Shown here: positions 1-7,436 of the stretch, piece after piece
How the letters are laid out: every line of letters starts with the position of its first letter
Numbering within the stretch: the first letter of the stretch is position 1
Made by a program: the position numbers and the translations under genes
Notes under the pieces: generated by a model
Databases searched by the model: none
Told to the model about the DNA's origin: nothing
Seen by the model: only the letters and a program-made list of their open reading frames with translations
Source: Clostridium sp. ZS2-4
GTDB taxonomy: Bacteria; Bacillota; Clostridia; Clostridiales; Clostridiaceae
DNA: 45,976 nucleotides
Assembly (NCBI RefSeq): GCF_026719745.1
Contig: NZ_JAPPRQ010000131.1
Coordinates: forward strand, 1 to 45,976
Reading direction: 5' to 3'

Positions 1-12
1 TCAAAATCATTT

Positions 13-34
13 AAACACATAGAGGTGTTTTTTT
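13..34 (+). terminator. Rho-independent terminator of a gene left of the window
   Basis: The arms AAACAC (13-18) and GTGTTT (25-30) enclose a 6-nt loop and run into T's up to 34. The gene it ends lies outside the window. The stem is short, so confidence is moderate. Confidence 0.5.
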
Positions 35-58
35 CATTATAAACAATTTTCCATTTAT

Positions 59-97
59 GCTGTTGTCAAGAAGTAATTATTACTTTGATGCAACAGC
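59..97. repeat. Imperfect long hairpin in intergenic DNA
   Basis: GCTGTTG (59-65) and CAACAGC (91-97) form the outer stem. AGTAAT and ATTACT form an inner stem, with a small bulge between the two. There is no U-tract, so it is not an obvious terminator. A second imperfect inverted repeat (ACTTAAA...TTTAAGT, about 102-131) follows. No gene is seen in positions 1-238. Confidence 0.4.
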
Positions 98-155
98 AAA
101 AACTTAAAGATAGAGCATTTCTATTTTAAGTCTAGTTTGCTTTATTCTAATTTTA

Positions 156-240
156 GTTTTGCATTAGCAAAACGTCATTGTCTGGGGACTGGGGAGTGGC
201 GACTGGTTACTAGAATAAAATTGTTACACAATTTTATTCT
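156..240 (-). repeat. Composite hairpin-heptamer repeat element, copy 1
   Basis: Read on the minus strand, the element starts with a perfect 13-bp inverted repeat (arm AGAATAAAATTGT, + strand 212-224 and 228-240, 3-nt loop). Tandem heptamers of the form NCCAGTN follow (181-211), then a GTTTTGC-atta-GCAAAAC hairpin (156-173). The stop codon of the leftward symporter gene (239-241) overlaps the first arm. Related copies are at 20031-20087, 43891-43975 and 44088-44145. No open frame, transposase or target duplication is visible. Confidence 0.8.
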
Positions 241-1486
241 ACACAGCTGCGTCGATTTCGTCTGATTCCTTGATTCCGTCTATGATAACTGCACAAGAGG
301 CATCCCCTACTATGTTTACAGAAGTTCTTAACATGTCAAAAATTCTATCTACACCAAATAGTATTGGTAATCCTTCGACAGGTACTCCAGCAGCAATTAG
401 AACTGCCACAACTAATAATGAAGGACCAGGTACACCAGCTTGACCGATAGAACCTATAGTAGCAGTAAAGATGATTGCTATATATTGCTGTACACCTAAG
501 TCTATACCAAACAGTTGAGCAAAGAAGCAAGTTGCTAATGCATAGTAAATAGCATTACCATCCATGTTGATTGTTGCACCTAATGGAAGTACAAATGATG
601 TAGTTTCATTTGATATACCAAGTTCTTCCTCACATATTTCTTTATTAAGTGGAAGAGTAGCCATTGAAGATGCTGTTGATAGTGCAAATAATTGAGCTTT
701 GTATATTTTTTTGAAAAACTTTATTGGTGATGTTTTAGAAAATAATTTAACTGCCAGTCCATAAACTCCATAAGCATGGATAAGTAAAACTACTATATTT
801 ACAACTAAAAGTTTACCAAGCAGCATTCCGATTATTTTCCATCCAAAGTTGCCAGTAGCATCAGCTAATAGAGCAAATACTCCTAGTGGAGCTACATACA
901 TAGCTTGTGTTATTACAAATACAAGAGCGTCAGTTACGCCATTGAAAAAACCAACTACTATTTTTTTATTTTCACCTTTTAAAGATGAAACACCGAATCC
1001 AAAGAATAAACTGAAGAATAATATTGCAAGAATATTGTTTCCATCCGCTAATGCAGCAAATGGATTTACTGGAATAACTCCTTTTATAGTTTCCCAAAAT
1101 CCAGGAATAGTACCCTTGTCAGCATATTCAAGGGAGAACATAGCTTGAACAGTTGCTTTGTCTATTCCAGCACCAGGCTTGAATAATTCACCAAAGATTA
1201 ATCCTAAGGATACAGCTATTGCTGTAGTTGCCAAATAGTAAGCAAAAGTTGCTATTCCCATTTTACCTGCTGATTTTGATTCTCCGATGGAAGCTGCTCC
1301 TGATACGATAGAAGTTGCAACCAATGGAATAACTACCATTTTAATAAGCTGCATAAATATATCTCCAAGTGGAGCAAATATAGCTGCGTCTTTTCCCATT
1401 TTAAGACCAACAATAATACCTAATATCATAGAAATAATAATCCAAACACCTAAATTAGATAAAAGTCCTTTTCCTTTTTTCTGCAC
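239..1486 (-). CDS. Dicarboxylate/amino acid:cation symporter (DAACS, glutamate/aspartate type)
   Basis: A 415-residue integral membrane carrier that should take up acidic amino acids with Na+ or H+. Visible family marks are the serine-rich re-entrant loop (FALSTASSMATLP), the TM7 motif NMDGN (family NMDGT) and the TM8 signature D384, R387, T388, N391, D395. These correspond to the substrate-binding D, R, T, N and D of archaeal GltPh, so an aspartate/glutamate substrate is favoured over neutral amino acids. The gene starts with GTG; an AGGAGGT site on the minus strand lies about 9 nt upstream. The stop codon TAG lies at the edge of a repeat hairpin. It is transcribed away from the rubrerythrin-like gene and appears monocistronic. 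Confidence 0.9.
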   Translation of the reverse strand: MQKKGKGLLSNLGVWIIISMILGIIVGLKMGKDAAIFAPLGDIFMQLIKMVVIPLVATSIVSGAASIGESKSAGKMGIATFAYYLATTAIAVSLGLIFGELFKPGAGIDKATVQAMFSLEYADKGTIPGFWETIKGVIPVNPFAALADGNNILAILFFSLFFGFGVSSLKGENKKIVVGFFNGVTDALVFVITQAMYVAPLGVFALLADATGNFGWKIIGMLLGKLLVVNIVVLLIHAYGVYGLAVKLFSKTSPIKFFKKIYKAQLFALSTASSMATLPLNKEICEEELGISNETTSFVLPLGATINMDGNAIYYALATCFFAQLFGIDLGVQQYIAIIFTATIGSIGQAGVPGPSLLVVAVLIAAGVPVEGLPILFGVDRIFDMLRTSVNIVGDASCAVIIDGIKESDEIDAAV

Positions 1487-1702
1487 TTAATAATACCTCC
1501 TAAAAATATTGATAGTAAAAATATGAAATACAAATATATCCTAATACATTCTAAAGTAAATTGTTAAGAAAATCAACAAATTAATTAAAAGTTAATCAAT
1601 AAAACAAGAAAAATGATAATAAATTATCAAAAAATATTGTTTTGAAATGAATTATTTTTACTTAAAATATGAATTTCGTATATAATAAGGAGGGGTGAGA
1701 TT

Positions 1703-2266
1703 ATGAGTATAATAAAGTGTGTTATTTGTGGAATGAATATAAACCAAAAAAACTTTGGTTTAAACAATTATGCATTTATAGAAGGAAATAAAAAAAAATT
1801 TATTAAATATTGTCCATTTTGTGGGGTTAGTGAAGTATATCTGCAAGAAGAGGGAAAAGTATATAATGTAGATATAAAAACAATAGATTCTAACACCTTG
1901 AAAATATTAGATCATGCTATGAAGCTGGAAGTATTTAATGGAGATTTTTATGTTGAAGCATCAAAATTGGTGAAAGATGATAAATTACAAAAAGAATTTT
2001 TAGATTTAAGTAGAATTGAATATATGCATGCAAATGTACATAAAAGGTTAGGGGGTTTTAAAGAGCTTCCCATACTCAATAAGCCTAACTACACAAAATA
2101 TAATAAGGATGAAGAATTTTTACAAATTGCTAAAAAAAGAGAAGAACATGCAGTAGCTTTTTATGATAAATATTTTAAAGCAATATCTAATGAAATTATA
2201 AAGAAGACATTAAATGCTTTATCAGAAGTAGAGAAGGAACATATAATTTTAACTGATTGTCAATAG
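1703..2266 (+). CDS. Rubrerythrin-like ferritin-fold diiron protein with N-terminal CxxC pair
   Basis: 187 residues. The N-terminus has two Cys pairs (CVIC near residue 6 and CPFC near 37), consistent with a rubredoxin-like or zinc-ribbon knuckle. The rest is a four-helix ferritin-like domain (about 70-187) with candidate diiron ligands: a Glu in helix 1, E-Y-M-H in helix 2, EEH in helix 3 and EKEH in helix 4. The domain order (metal knuckle first) resembles reverse rubrerythrins, which reduce peroxide or oxygen in anaerobes, but the knuckle spacing is not that of a classic rubredoxin. The function is therefore inferred. The AAGGAGGGG site is strong. A perfect hairpin with a U-tract follows 15 nt after the stop. 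Confidence 0.75.
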   Translation: MSIIKCVICGMNINQKNFGLNNYAFIEGNKKKFIKYCPFCGVSEVYLQEEGKVYNVDIKTIDSNTLKILDHAMKLEVFNGDFYVEASKLVKDDKLQKEFLDLSRIEYMHANVHKRLGGFKELPILNKPNYTKYNKDEEFLQIAKKREEHAVAFYDKYFKAISNEIIKKTLNALSEVEKEHIILTDCQ

Positions 2267-2281
2267 AAAAACATTCATATC

Positions 2282-2323
2282 CTCTTGTCTAAAAAAATAT
2301 ATTTAGACAAGAGAAATTTTTTT
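2282..2323 (+). terminator. Perfect 12-bp terminator/attenuator between the rubrerythrin-like gene and the GSDH-like gene
   Basis: The arms CTCTTGTCTAAA (2282-2293) and TTTAGACAAGAG (2302-2313) form a perfect stem with an 8-nt loop and end in seven T's (2317-2323). The Shine-Dalgarno GGAGGG of the next gene begins at 2324, directly after the T-run. Confidence 0.85.
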
Positions 2324-2332
2324 GGAGGGAAT

Positions 2333-3655
2333 ATGAAGAGGTTTCTAAAGACATTATTAATAATTGTTATCTTTTGTTTTGCTGTAATGTTTTTAAAAAA
2401 ATATTGTTTTAAGGATTATAATATAGTTATAAAAGATAATAATATGGAATGTAAGTTAAAATATAAAGGATTAAGGAACGCTGTTGATTTTTCAGTGGAC
2501 AACAATGAAAATTATTATATTGCATACAAAACTAAGATACAGTATATAGATAAGGATGGAAAAAGTTTTGATATATTTGCAGATAAAAATATGAATATAC
2601 ACAGTATGGAGTATTATAAAGAAAAGCTTTATTTCTCCAGTAATAATTGTATATATTATTATGATTTACATAATAAGCAGTGTAAAGAGATAATAAGTGA
2701 TTTGCCTAATTTTGGAGATTATGGAGACAGTATTTTAAAAGTCAATGGACAGTATTTATATATAACCATAGGGGCAGCTACAAACTCTGGAGTGGTTGGA
2801 GATGATAACAAGTGGCTTAAAAACAATCCATATAATCATGATATTTCACCTTATAAGATAGTTTTGAGAGGTATAAACTTTTCAAATGGAAAAAGTGGAG
2901 CTTTTGTAAATTATGGCACTAAAAATATTGAAGGACAAATCATACCAGGGCATTTCCCAGGAAATGCTTCTATAATAATGTACAATTTAGATACAGGTTC
3001 TTCTGCAACTTATGCTTGGGGGATAAGGAATGTAAAAGGATTGGATTTCGACAGCAGAGCCAGAATGATAGCTACAGTTGGTGGAATGGAGAACAGAGGG
3101 TTAAGACCAGTAAAAGGAGATACAGACTATATTTTTGTAATAAAGTCTAAGTGCTGGTATGGATGGCCAGATTATAGCGGTGGAGATCCAATAAATTCAC
3201 CTAAATTTAAAGGGAAAAACAATAAAAAGATACCATTTATATTGGATAATCATACAACAACTAATCCAGAAGGGCCACTATATGTTAATAAAAATTTAGG
3301 AACATTAAAAAGTATTATTGTTGACAAAGAAGGAAACTTAGGTGAAGCTGACAGCATATATTTTTATGATGATAAAGATAAAAATATATGGTATCTTAAT
3401 AATAAAGGGGTATTAAATGAAAAGCTAAAGTTCAATAGTGAAAGTAGAATTTCCAGTATTAAATATATAGAAAATAAGATTGTATTACTAGATTCAAATA
3501 AAGGAAATCTATATAGTTATGGATTCAGGGGGAATGGTGAATCATACGAAGATAACAGGCCGATTCTATATTTTATTATAATAGCCAGTTTGATGGGAAT
3601 AGTCAGTATATTAAAGTCTGTAATGAATAAGAAGAATACAGATAAAAATAACTAG
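2333..3655 (+). CDS. Membrane-anchored glucose/sorbosone dehydrogenase-like beta-propeller
   Basis: 441 residues from ATG 2333. A longer in-frame TTG at 2285 lies inside a terminator hairpin and has no ribosome site, so it is rejected; GGAGGG at 2324-2329 supports ATG 2333 despite a short 3-nt gap. Residues 5-22 form a signal anchor and a second hydrophobic segment lies near the C-terminus (about 410-428), with the propeller between them, probably outside the cell. The GSDH family signature is seen in the WGIRNVKGLDFD block and the later CWYGWPDYSGGDP block. Known relatives use PQQ to oxidise sugars, but clostridia generally lack PQQ synthesis, so the cofactor and reaction are unknown. It is followed after 19 nt by the phospholipase-like gene. 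Confidence 0.7.
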   Translation: MKRFLKTLLIIVIFCFAVMFLKKYCFKDYNIVIKDNNMECKLKYKGLRNAVDFSVDNNENYYIAYKTKIQYIDKDGKSFDIFADKNMNIHSMEYYKEKLYFSSNNCIYYYDLHNKQCKEIISDLPNFGDYGDSILKVNGQYLYITIGAATNSGVVGDDNKWLKNNPYNHDISPYKIVLRGINFSNGKSGAFVNYGTKNIEGQIIPGHFPGNASIIMYNLDTGSSATYAWGIRNVKGLDFDSRARMIATVGGMENRGLRPVKGDTDYIFVIKSKCWYGWPDYSGGDPINSPKFKGKNNKKIPFILDNHTTTNPEGPLYVNKNLGTLKSIIVDKEGNLGEADSIYFYDDKDKNIWYLNNKGVLNEKLKFNSESRISSIKYIENKIVLLDSNKGNLYSYGFRGNGESYEDNRPILYFIIIASLMGIVSILKSVMNKKNTDKNN

Positions 3656-3674
3656 ATTGGAATGAGGAAAGAAA

Positions 3675-4394
3675 ATGAAAAAAAAGATAGAATCAACATA
3701 TGGAAAAACTTTAAGAGGTGTTATGTTCGCTGTAAATCCAGTAAAAAAGATCATTATAAATACTCATTGTATGGCACATAAATATATAAATAATAAGGCT
3801 ATTGACTTGTTGAAAAATGAAGGATTCTTACAGCAGTATAAATACTATAATAAGTATATTAATGAATTAAATGAAGGAGTTACTTGGGCGGATCAAGATT
3901 TTAAAAGCTCTAATCATTTTTATCATTTTACTACTGGAAAAGGGTTATATGGATTTTCTAATGCGCTGGATGAATGTAAAAAATATTATAATAAAGCTAC
4001 CACTTATCTTGAAATTGGTGATATAAAAAAAACAATGTTTTTTTTCGGGGCAGCATGTCATTTGATGCAGGATTCAACAGTGCCTCAACATGCTAATAAT
4101 AAACTTTTAAAGCATCATAGAAAATTTGAATTATGGATAATAAGTAAGATTGCAATGGGACATCATTTTGAAACTGAAAAAGGAATAAAAACTTGCAAAA
4201 GTATTGATGAATATATTAAAAATAATGTTTTAATGGCTAATAAAACCTATTTAAAATATATAAATACTAGAAATATTGATGAAAGATATATGAAAATTGC
4301 TTCAACAATTATACAGGAAGCACAAATCACTACAGCAGGATTCATGTTGGATTTCTATGAAAAGTTAAAAGATAAAATTGAATGTACGCCTTAA
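3675..4394 (+). CDS. Zinc-dependent phospholipase C-like protein, no signal peptide
   Basis: 239 residues matching the zinc phospholipase C/P1-nuclease fold. Probable zinc ligands are H35 in the first helix, the Asp residues of the WADQDF block, His residues in the following HFYHF, H129 and D133 in CHLMQDSTVPQH, H139, and H148 with E152 (HxxxE). Secreted clostridial alpha-toxin-type enzymes carry a cleaved signal and an N-terminal Trp zinc ligand; neither is visible here and the N-terminus is basic. The protein may therefore be cytoplasmic, a processed variant, or exported by another route. It lies 19 nt after the GSDH-like gene and probably shares its transcript. A terminator follows. Confidence 0.75.
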   Translation: MKKKIESTYGKTLRGVMFAVNPVKKIIINTHCMAHKYINNKAIDLLKNEGFLQQYKYYNKYINELNEGVTWADQDFKSSNHFYHFTTGKGLYGFSNALDECKKYYNKATTYLEIGDIKKTMFFFGAACHLMQDSTVPQHANNKLLKHHRKFELWIISKIAMGHHFETEKGIKTCKSIDEYIKNNVLMANKTYLKYINTRNIDERYMKIASTIIQEAQITTAGFMLDFYEKLKDKIECTP

Positions 4395-4406
4395 ATAAGT
4401 AAAGTA

Positions 4407-4445
4407 AAAATATTTCTTCCATATAATGGAGGGAATATTTTTTTT
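4407..4445 (+). terminator. Terminator after the phospholipase-like gene
   Basis: A 16-bp stem (4407-4422 with 4426-4441, two G-U pairs, 3-nt loop) runs into eight T's. Confidence 0.85.
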
Positions 4446-4515
4446 ATGTAGAATTGTATATAAAGTATCTTAAGCGATGTAGATTTAAGTTAAGTAGAAA
4501 AAGTGGGTGAAAAGT

Positions 4516-5091
4516 ATGATGGAAAGAGTAGAAAGTATAGAACGTGTAGAAAGTATAGAAGAAGAAAATTTAATTAATTTAGAAAATAAAAGATTTAAAG
4601 GAAATGTATTGGATGTTGGGTTCAGTAATTATGGCATAGCTTATAACATATATAAATTAAGTAATAAGGAATTTAATGTGGAATATATAAATGGAAATGA
4701 TAATAAGGTGAATGTGGAAGAAAATTACTATGATAGCTGCGTGATGTTTTTGGCTTTTAGTAGTATAATGTTTAAAATAAGGAAGAACGGTTTATTGGAA
4801 GAAGTTTTTAAATACTTAAAAGAAGATGGATATATATATATATGGGATATAGAAAAAAAATATGGAAAAACTTTTAATGATAAAGTCAAGGTTTTAATGC
4901 CAGATAAAAAAGTTAAAGAATTGGAAATCAAAGATTATAATATTTTTAAGGAAAGTTCATATAAAAGTACTTTAGAACTATTAAGTCAACATTTTGATAT
5001 AATATGTTCTAAAAGCTTAAAAAATATATATTACATAAAGGCACAGAAGAAAAGGAGAATTAAAAATGAAGGTAACATTAGCAGCGATTAA
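4516..5091 (+). CDS. Small, degenerate SAM-dependent methyltransferase-like protein
   Basis: About 192 residues. A glycine-poor motif I (GNVLDVGFSNYG, about residues 32-43 from ATG 4516) and an LKEDGYIYIWDIE strand-turn resemble class I methyltransferases, but the acidic residue normally ending motif II is unclear. Catalysis is uncertain. The frame is open from GTG 4507; ATG 4516 or 4519 sits better behind GGGTG. The N-terminus has a duplicated hexapeptide ERVESI encoded by two 18-bp near-copies (4522-4557). The 3' end overlaps the radical SAM gene by 26 nt, so the two are translationally coupled and probably act together. Confidence 0.55.
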   Translation: MMERVESIERVESIEEENLINLENKRFKGNVLDVGFSNYGIAYNIYKLSNKEFNVEYINGNDNKVNVEENYYDSCVMFLAFSSIMFKIRKNGLLEEVFKYLKEDGYIYIWDIEKKYGKTFNDKVKVLMPDKKVKELEIKDYNIFKESSYKSTLELLSQHFDIICSKSLKNIYYIKAQKKRRIKNEGNISSD

Positions 5092-6775
5092 TTCAAAGTT
5101 TATACACTCAAATTTAGCAATAAGATATTTGACGGCGTATACTAAAGATTTAAACTATCAGTGTAACATAAGAGAATTTTCTATAAATGACAGGGTGGAA
5201 AGAATAGTTGAAGAGCTTATGAAAGAAAAACCTGATGTGATAGGATTTTCATGTTATATATGGAATATTGAGGTTGTGAAAGCTTTAGCTAAGCTGATAA
5301 AAATCATAGATAGTAATATTGAAATATTTTATGGTGGTCCAGAAGTAAGTTTTGATGGAAAGAAATTTTTAGAGAATAATCCTGGAGAATACTTGATAGA
5401 AGGAGAAGGAGAAAAAACCTTTAGAGAAATAATTTTATATAAATTACAAGAAGAACAGCAAGGTGATAAAAGGTTAGAGTTAAAAGACATTAGAGGATTG
5501 TATTATAAGATTGATGGAAAAGTACATTATGGTGGAAACAAGACTAATATGGATATAAATGATGTAGTTTTTCCATATACTAAGGAAGATGATTTAAGTA
5601 ATAAAATAGTATACTATGAAGCTTCTAGAGGATGTCCTTTTGGATGTAAATACTGTCTTTCTTCTGTAGATAGAAAAGTTAGATTCAGGGATATTGAAAA
5701 AGTGAAATCTGAATTGAAATTTTTAATAGATAAAAAGGTAAGACTTATTAAATTTGTAGACAGAACTTTTAATTGTAGTGAGAGTTTTGCTATAAGTATA
5801 TGGAAATTCATAATTGAACAAGATACAGATACAAAATTTCATTTTGAAATTTCAGCTGATATTTTAACAGAAAATGAAATAAAACTTTTATCAAAGGCTC
5901 CGAAAGGAAGAATTCAATTCGAGGTGGGAGTTCAGACCACAAATAACGAGACTTTAAAAAACATAAACAGACATGTAAACTTCAAAAATATTAAGGAAAA
6001 GGTAGAAGAAGTAAAAAAACTAAAAAATATACAGCAGCATTTGGATCTTATAGCAGGTCTTCCAGGAGAAGATTTTGAATCATTTAAAAAGTCCTTTAAT
6101 GAGGTATACCTTATGGAACCAGAAGAAATACAATTAGGATTTTTGAAGATTTTAAAAGGTTCTCCAATGATGTATGAAGCTGAAGACTGGGGAATGAAAT
6201 ATTCTCCATATCCACCATATGAAATACTAAAGACTAAGGATATAAGCTACGAAGAATTAATAACACTAAAAAAAGTTGAGGCTGTAGTGGATAAATATTA
6301 TAACTCACAAAAATTCGATATAATTTTAATGTATTTTATATCAAAATTCAGTAATCCTTTTGATTTTTATCATTCTTTAGGTGATTTTTTTGAAGAAAAA
6401 GGATATTTCCAAAGAAATATTTCAGCAGCTGATTATTATAAGGTATTTCTAGAGTTTAATTGTGAAAAGCTAAAAGAAAGTAATGAGATAGTAAAAGAAA
6501 TTGTTAAATATGATTATCTTATGTTTAACAAGAGAAAAGGAATACCTGAATTTATAAGGGAAGAAACCGATAAAAAAGAAAGCAAAGCCCTTAGAGAAAA
6601 AGTATTAAATATGGGACTTGGGTTTGAAAAAAACAAGTTTCATATTGAAAGATATAGCATTGATGTGGTAAACTTTGTTAAAACAGGAGAAATTCTAGAA
6701 AAAAATATCTATTTGGCGTATGATGAGTTGAATCACAATAATATACAGGAAGTTACCCATATAATAGTCCAATAA
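5066..6775 (+). CDS. B12-binding-domain radical SAM protein (DUF4080 type)
   Basis: 569 residues. The N-terminus (1-140) is a cobalamin-binding-like Rossmann domain. The radical SAM core has its Fe-S motif C190-x3-C194-x2-C197 in GCPFGCKYC. Further core marks are an FEVGVQTTN block and the DLIAGLPGED loop. The C-terminal third resembles DUF4080. Known members of this class methylate or rearrange unactivated carbons, but this subgroup has no assigned substrate that I can name. The start overlaps the methyltransferase-like gene by 26 nt, and AAAGGAG lies just upstream. A promoter region and the V-ATPase operon follow. Confidence 0.85.
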   Translation: MKVTLAAINSKFIHSNLAIRYLTAYTKDLNYQCNIREFSINDRVERIVEELMKEKPDVIGFSCYIWNIEVVKALAKLIKIIDSNIEIFYGGPEVSFDGKKFLENNPGEYLIEGEGEKTFREIILYKLQEEQQGDKRLELKDIRGLYYKIDGKVHYGGNKTNMDINDVVFPYTKEDDLSNKIVYYEASRGCPFGCKYCLSSVDRKVRFRDIEKVKSELKFLIDKKVRLIKFVDRTFNCSESFAISIWKFIIEQDTDTKFHFEISADILTENEIKLLSKAPKGRIQFEVGVQTTNNETLKNINRHVNFKNIKEKVEEVKKLKNIQQHLDLIAGLPGEDFESFKKSFNEVYLMEPEEIQLGFLKILKGSPMMYEAEDWGMKYSPYPPYEILKTKDISYEELITLKKVEAVVDKYYNSQKFDIILMYFISKFSNPFDFYHSLGDFFEEKGYFQRNISAADYYKVFLEFNCEKLKESNEIVKEIVKYDYLMFNKRKGIPEFIREETDKKESKALREKVLNMGLGFEKNKFHIERYSIDVVNFVKTGEILEKNIYLAYDELNHNNIQEVTHIIVQ

Positions 6776-6923
6776 TTTAATTTACTAAAAAGTAAACTTT
6801 TACACAGTTCAAAATCTAAAGTTAAAATTTGAGAATAAAAGTAAAAAATATAAAAACAACAATAAATAGTGTATTTATTAGAAAAATCATGATATTTATC
6901 GAAATGTTATTTAAATTCTGAAA

Positions 6924-6957
6924 ATATAACAATTTCAAACATTGAAATTTGTTATAT
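6924..6957. promoter_or_regulatory. Long inverted repeat over the V-ATPase -35 box (candidate operator)
   Basis: ATATAACAATTTCAA (6924-6938) pairs with TTGAAATTTGTTATAT (6942-6957) with one bulge and a 3-nt loop. The right arm contains the -35 hexamer of the promoter at 6942-6971. A second 7-bp inverted repeat, ATAACAG (6956-6962) and CTGTTAT (6981-6987), brackets the -10 box. The binding protein is unknown. Confidence 0.5.
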
Positions 6958-6971
6958 AACAGTATTATAAT
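6942..6971 (+). promoter_or_regulatory. Sigma-A promoter of the V-ATPase operon
   Basis: TTGAAA (6942-6947), an 18-bp spacer and a perfect TATAAT (6966-6971) predict a start near 6978 and an untranslated leader of about 130 nt before the TTG at 7110. A weak hairpin (TTTACT-aaaa-AGTAAA, 6781-6796) may end the upstream transcript. The 334-bp gap 6776-7109 holds no gene. Confidence 0.65.
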
Positions 6972-7017
6972 ATAAACAAGCTGTTATTAATACCATATAT
7001 AGTGTTAGTAATACTGC

Positions 7018-7051
7018 ATTAGGTATTCCTAATACTATATTAAGTATTAGG
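7018..7051 (+). promoter_or_regulatory. Mutually exclusive hairpins in the V-ATPase leader
   Basis: The segment CCTAAT (7028-7033) can pair with ATTAGG on its left (7018-7023, 4-nt loop). As part of CCTAATACT (7028-7036) it can instead pair with AGTATTAGG on its right (7043-7051, 6-nt loop). Both stems are perfect and share the same arm. No U-tract follows, so this is either a protein site or an RNA switch acting on translation or stability. Confidence 0.45.
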
Positions 7052-7109
7052 ATTTATGATTTATTGAGTTGGTAAAAATTATAAACTAAATATAAAAGGT
7101 GGTGATAGC

Positions 7110-7436
7110 TTGGCCGTAGAAGCAATTAAGGAAATTAAATCTGCTGAAGAAAAGGCACATGAAATTATTAAAAATGCTCAAGGTGAAGGCAACAAGATTA
7201 CTAAAGAGGCAGAGGTAAAAGCGCTTAACGAATACAAAAGAGTTTTATCTGAGGCTAAATTAGAAGCAAAGAAAATTATTGATGCTGCTGTAGAAAAAGC
7301 AAAGAAGGAAGCAGCACCTATACTGGAACAAGGTAAAAAAGAAACCCAAAGCATTACAAACATTCATAAGGAAAGACTTGATAAGGCAGTGAATTTAGTA
7401 ATTGAGAGGATAGTGAATGTAAATGGCGATAGTTAA
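7110..7436 (+). CDS. ntpF: V-type ATPase subunit G/H (peripheral stalk)
   Basis: 108 residues, almost entirely charged alpha-helix rich in Ala, Glu and Lys, as expected for the peripheral-stalk coiled coil that pairs with subunit E. The start is TTG behind AAGGTGGTG. It is the first gene of the nine-gene operon and overlaps ntpI by 14 nt. The symbol follows the Enterococcus hirae naming; other schemes call it AtpH, AhaH or subunit G. Confidence 0.85.
   Translation: MAVEAIKEIKSAEEKAHEIIKNAQGEGNKITKEAEVKALNEYKRVLSEAKLEAKKIIDAAVEKAKKEAAPILEQGKKETQSITNIHKERLDKAVNLVIERIVNVNGDS

Noticed and set aside
156-240. Interpretation of the hairpin-heptamer element as a plain rho-independent terminator
   Set aside because: No U-tract follows the first hairpin. 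In copies 2 and 3 a separate, better terminator lies downstream, and the heptamers are not explained.
345-1490. Several open frames antisense or out of frame to the symporter gene
   Set aside because: They overlap a clearly conserved gene, lack ribosome sites and encode low-complexity shadows.
1637-1690. Promoter of the rubrerythrin-like gene using TATAAT at 1681
   Set aside because: The predicted start would fall inside the ribosome site, giving a transcript that lacks part of it; no alternative spacing was convincing.
2285-2332. Upstream TTG extension of the GSDH-like gene
   Set aside because: The TTG lies inside the left arm of a perfect terminator hairpin and has no ribosome site; ATG 2333 has GGAGGG and begins a normal signal anchor.
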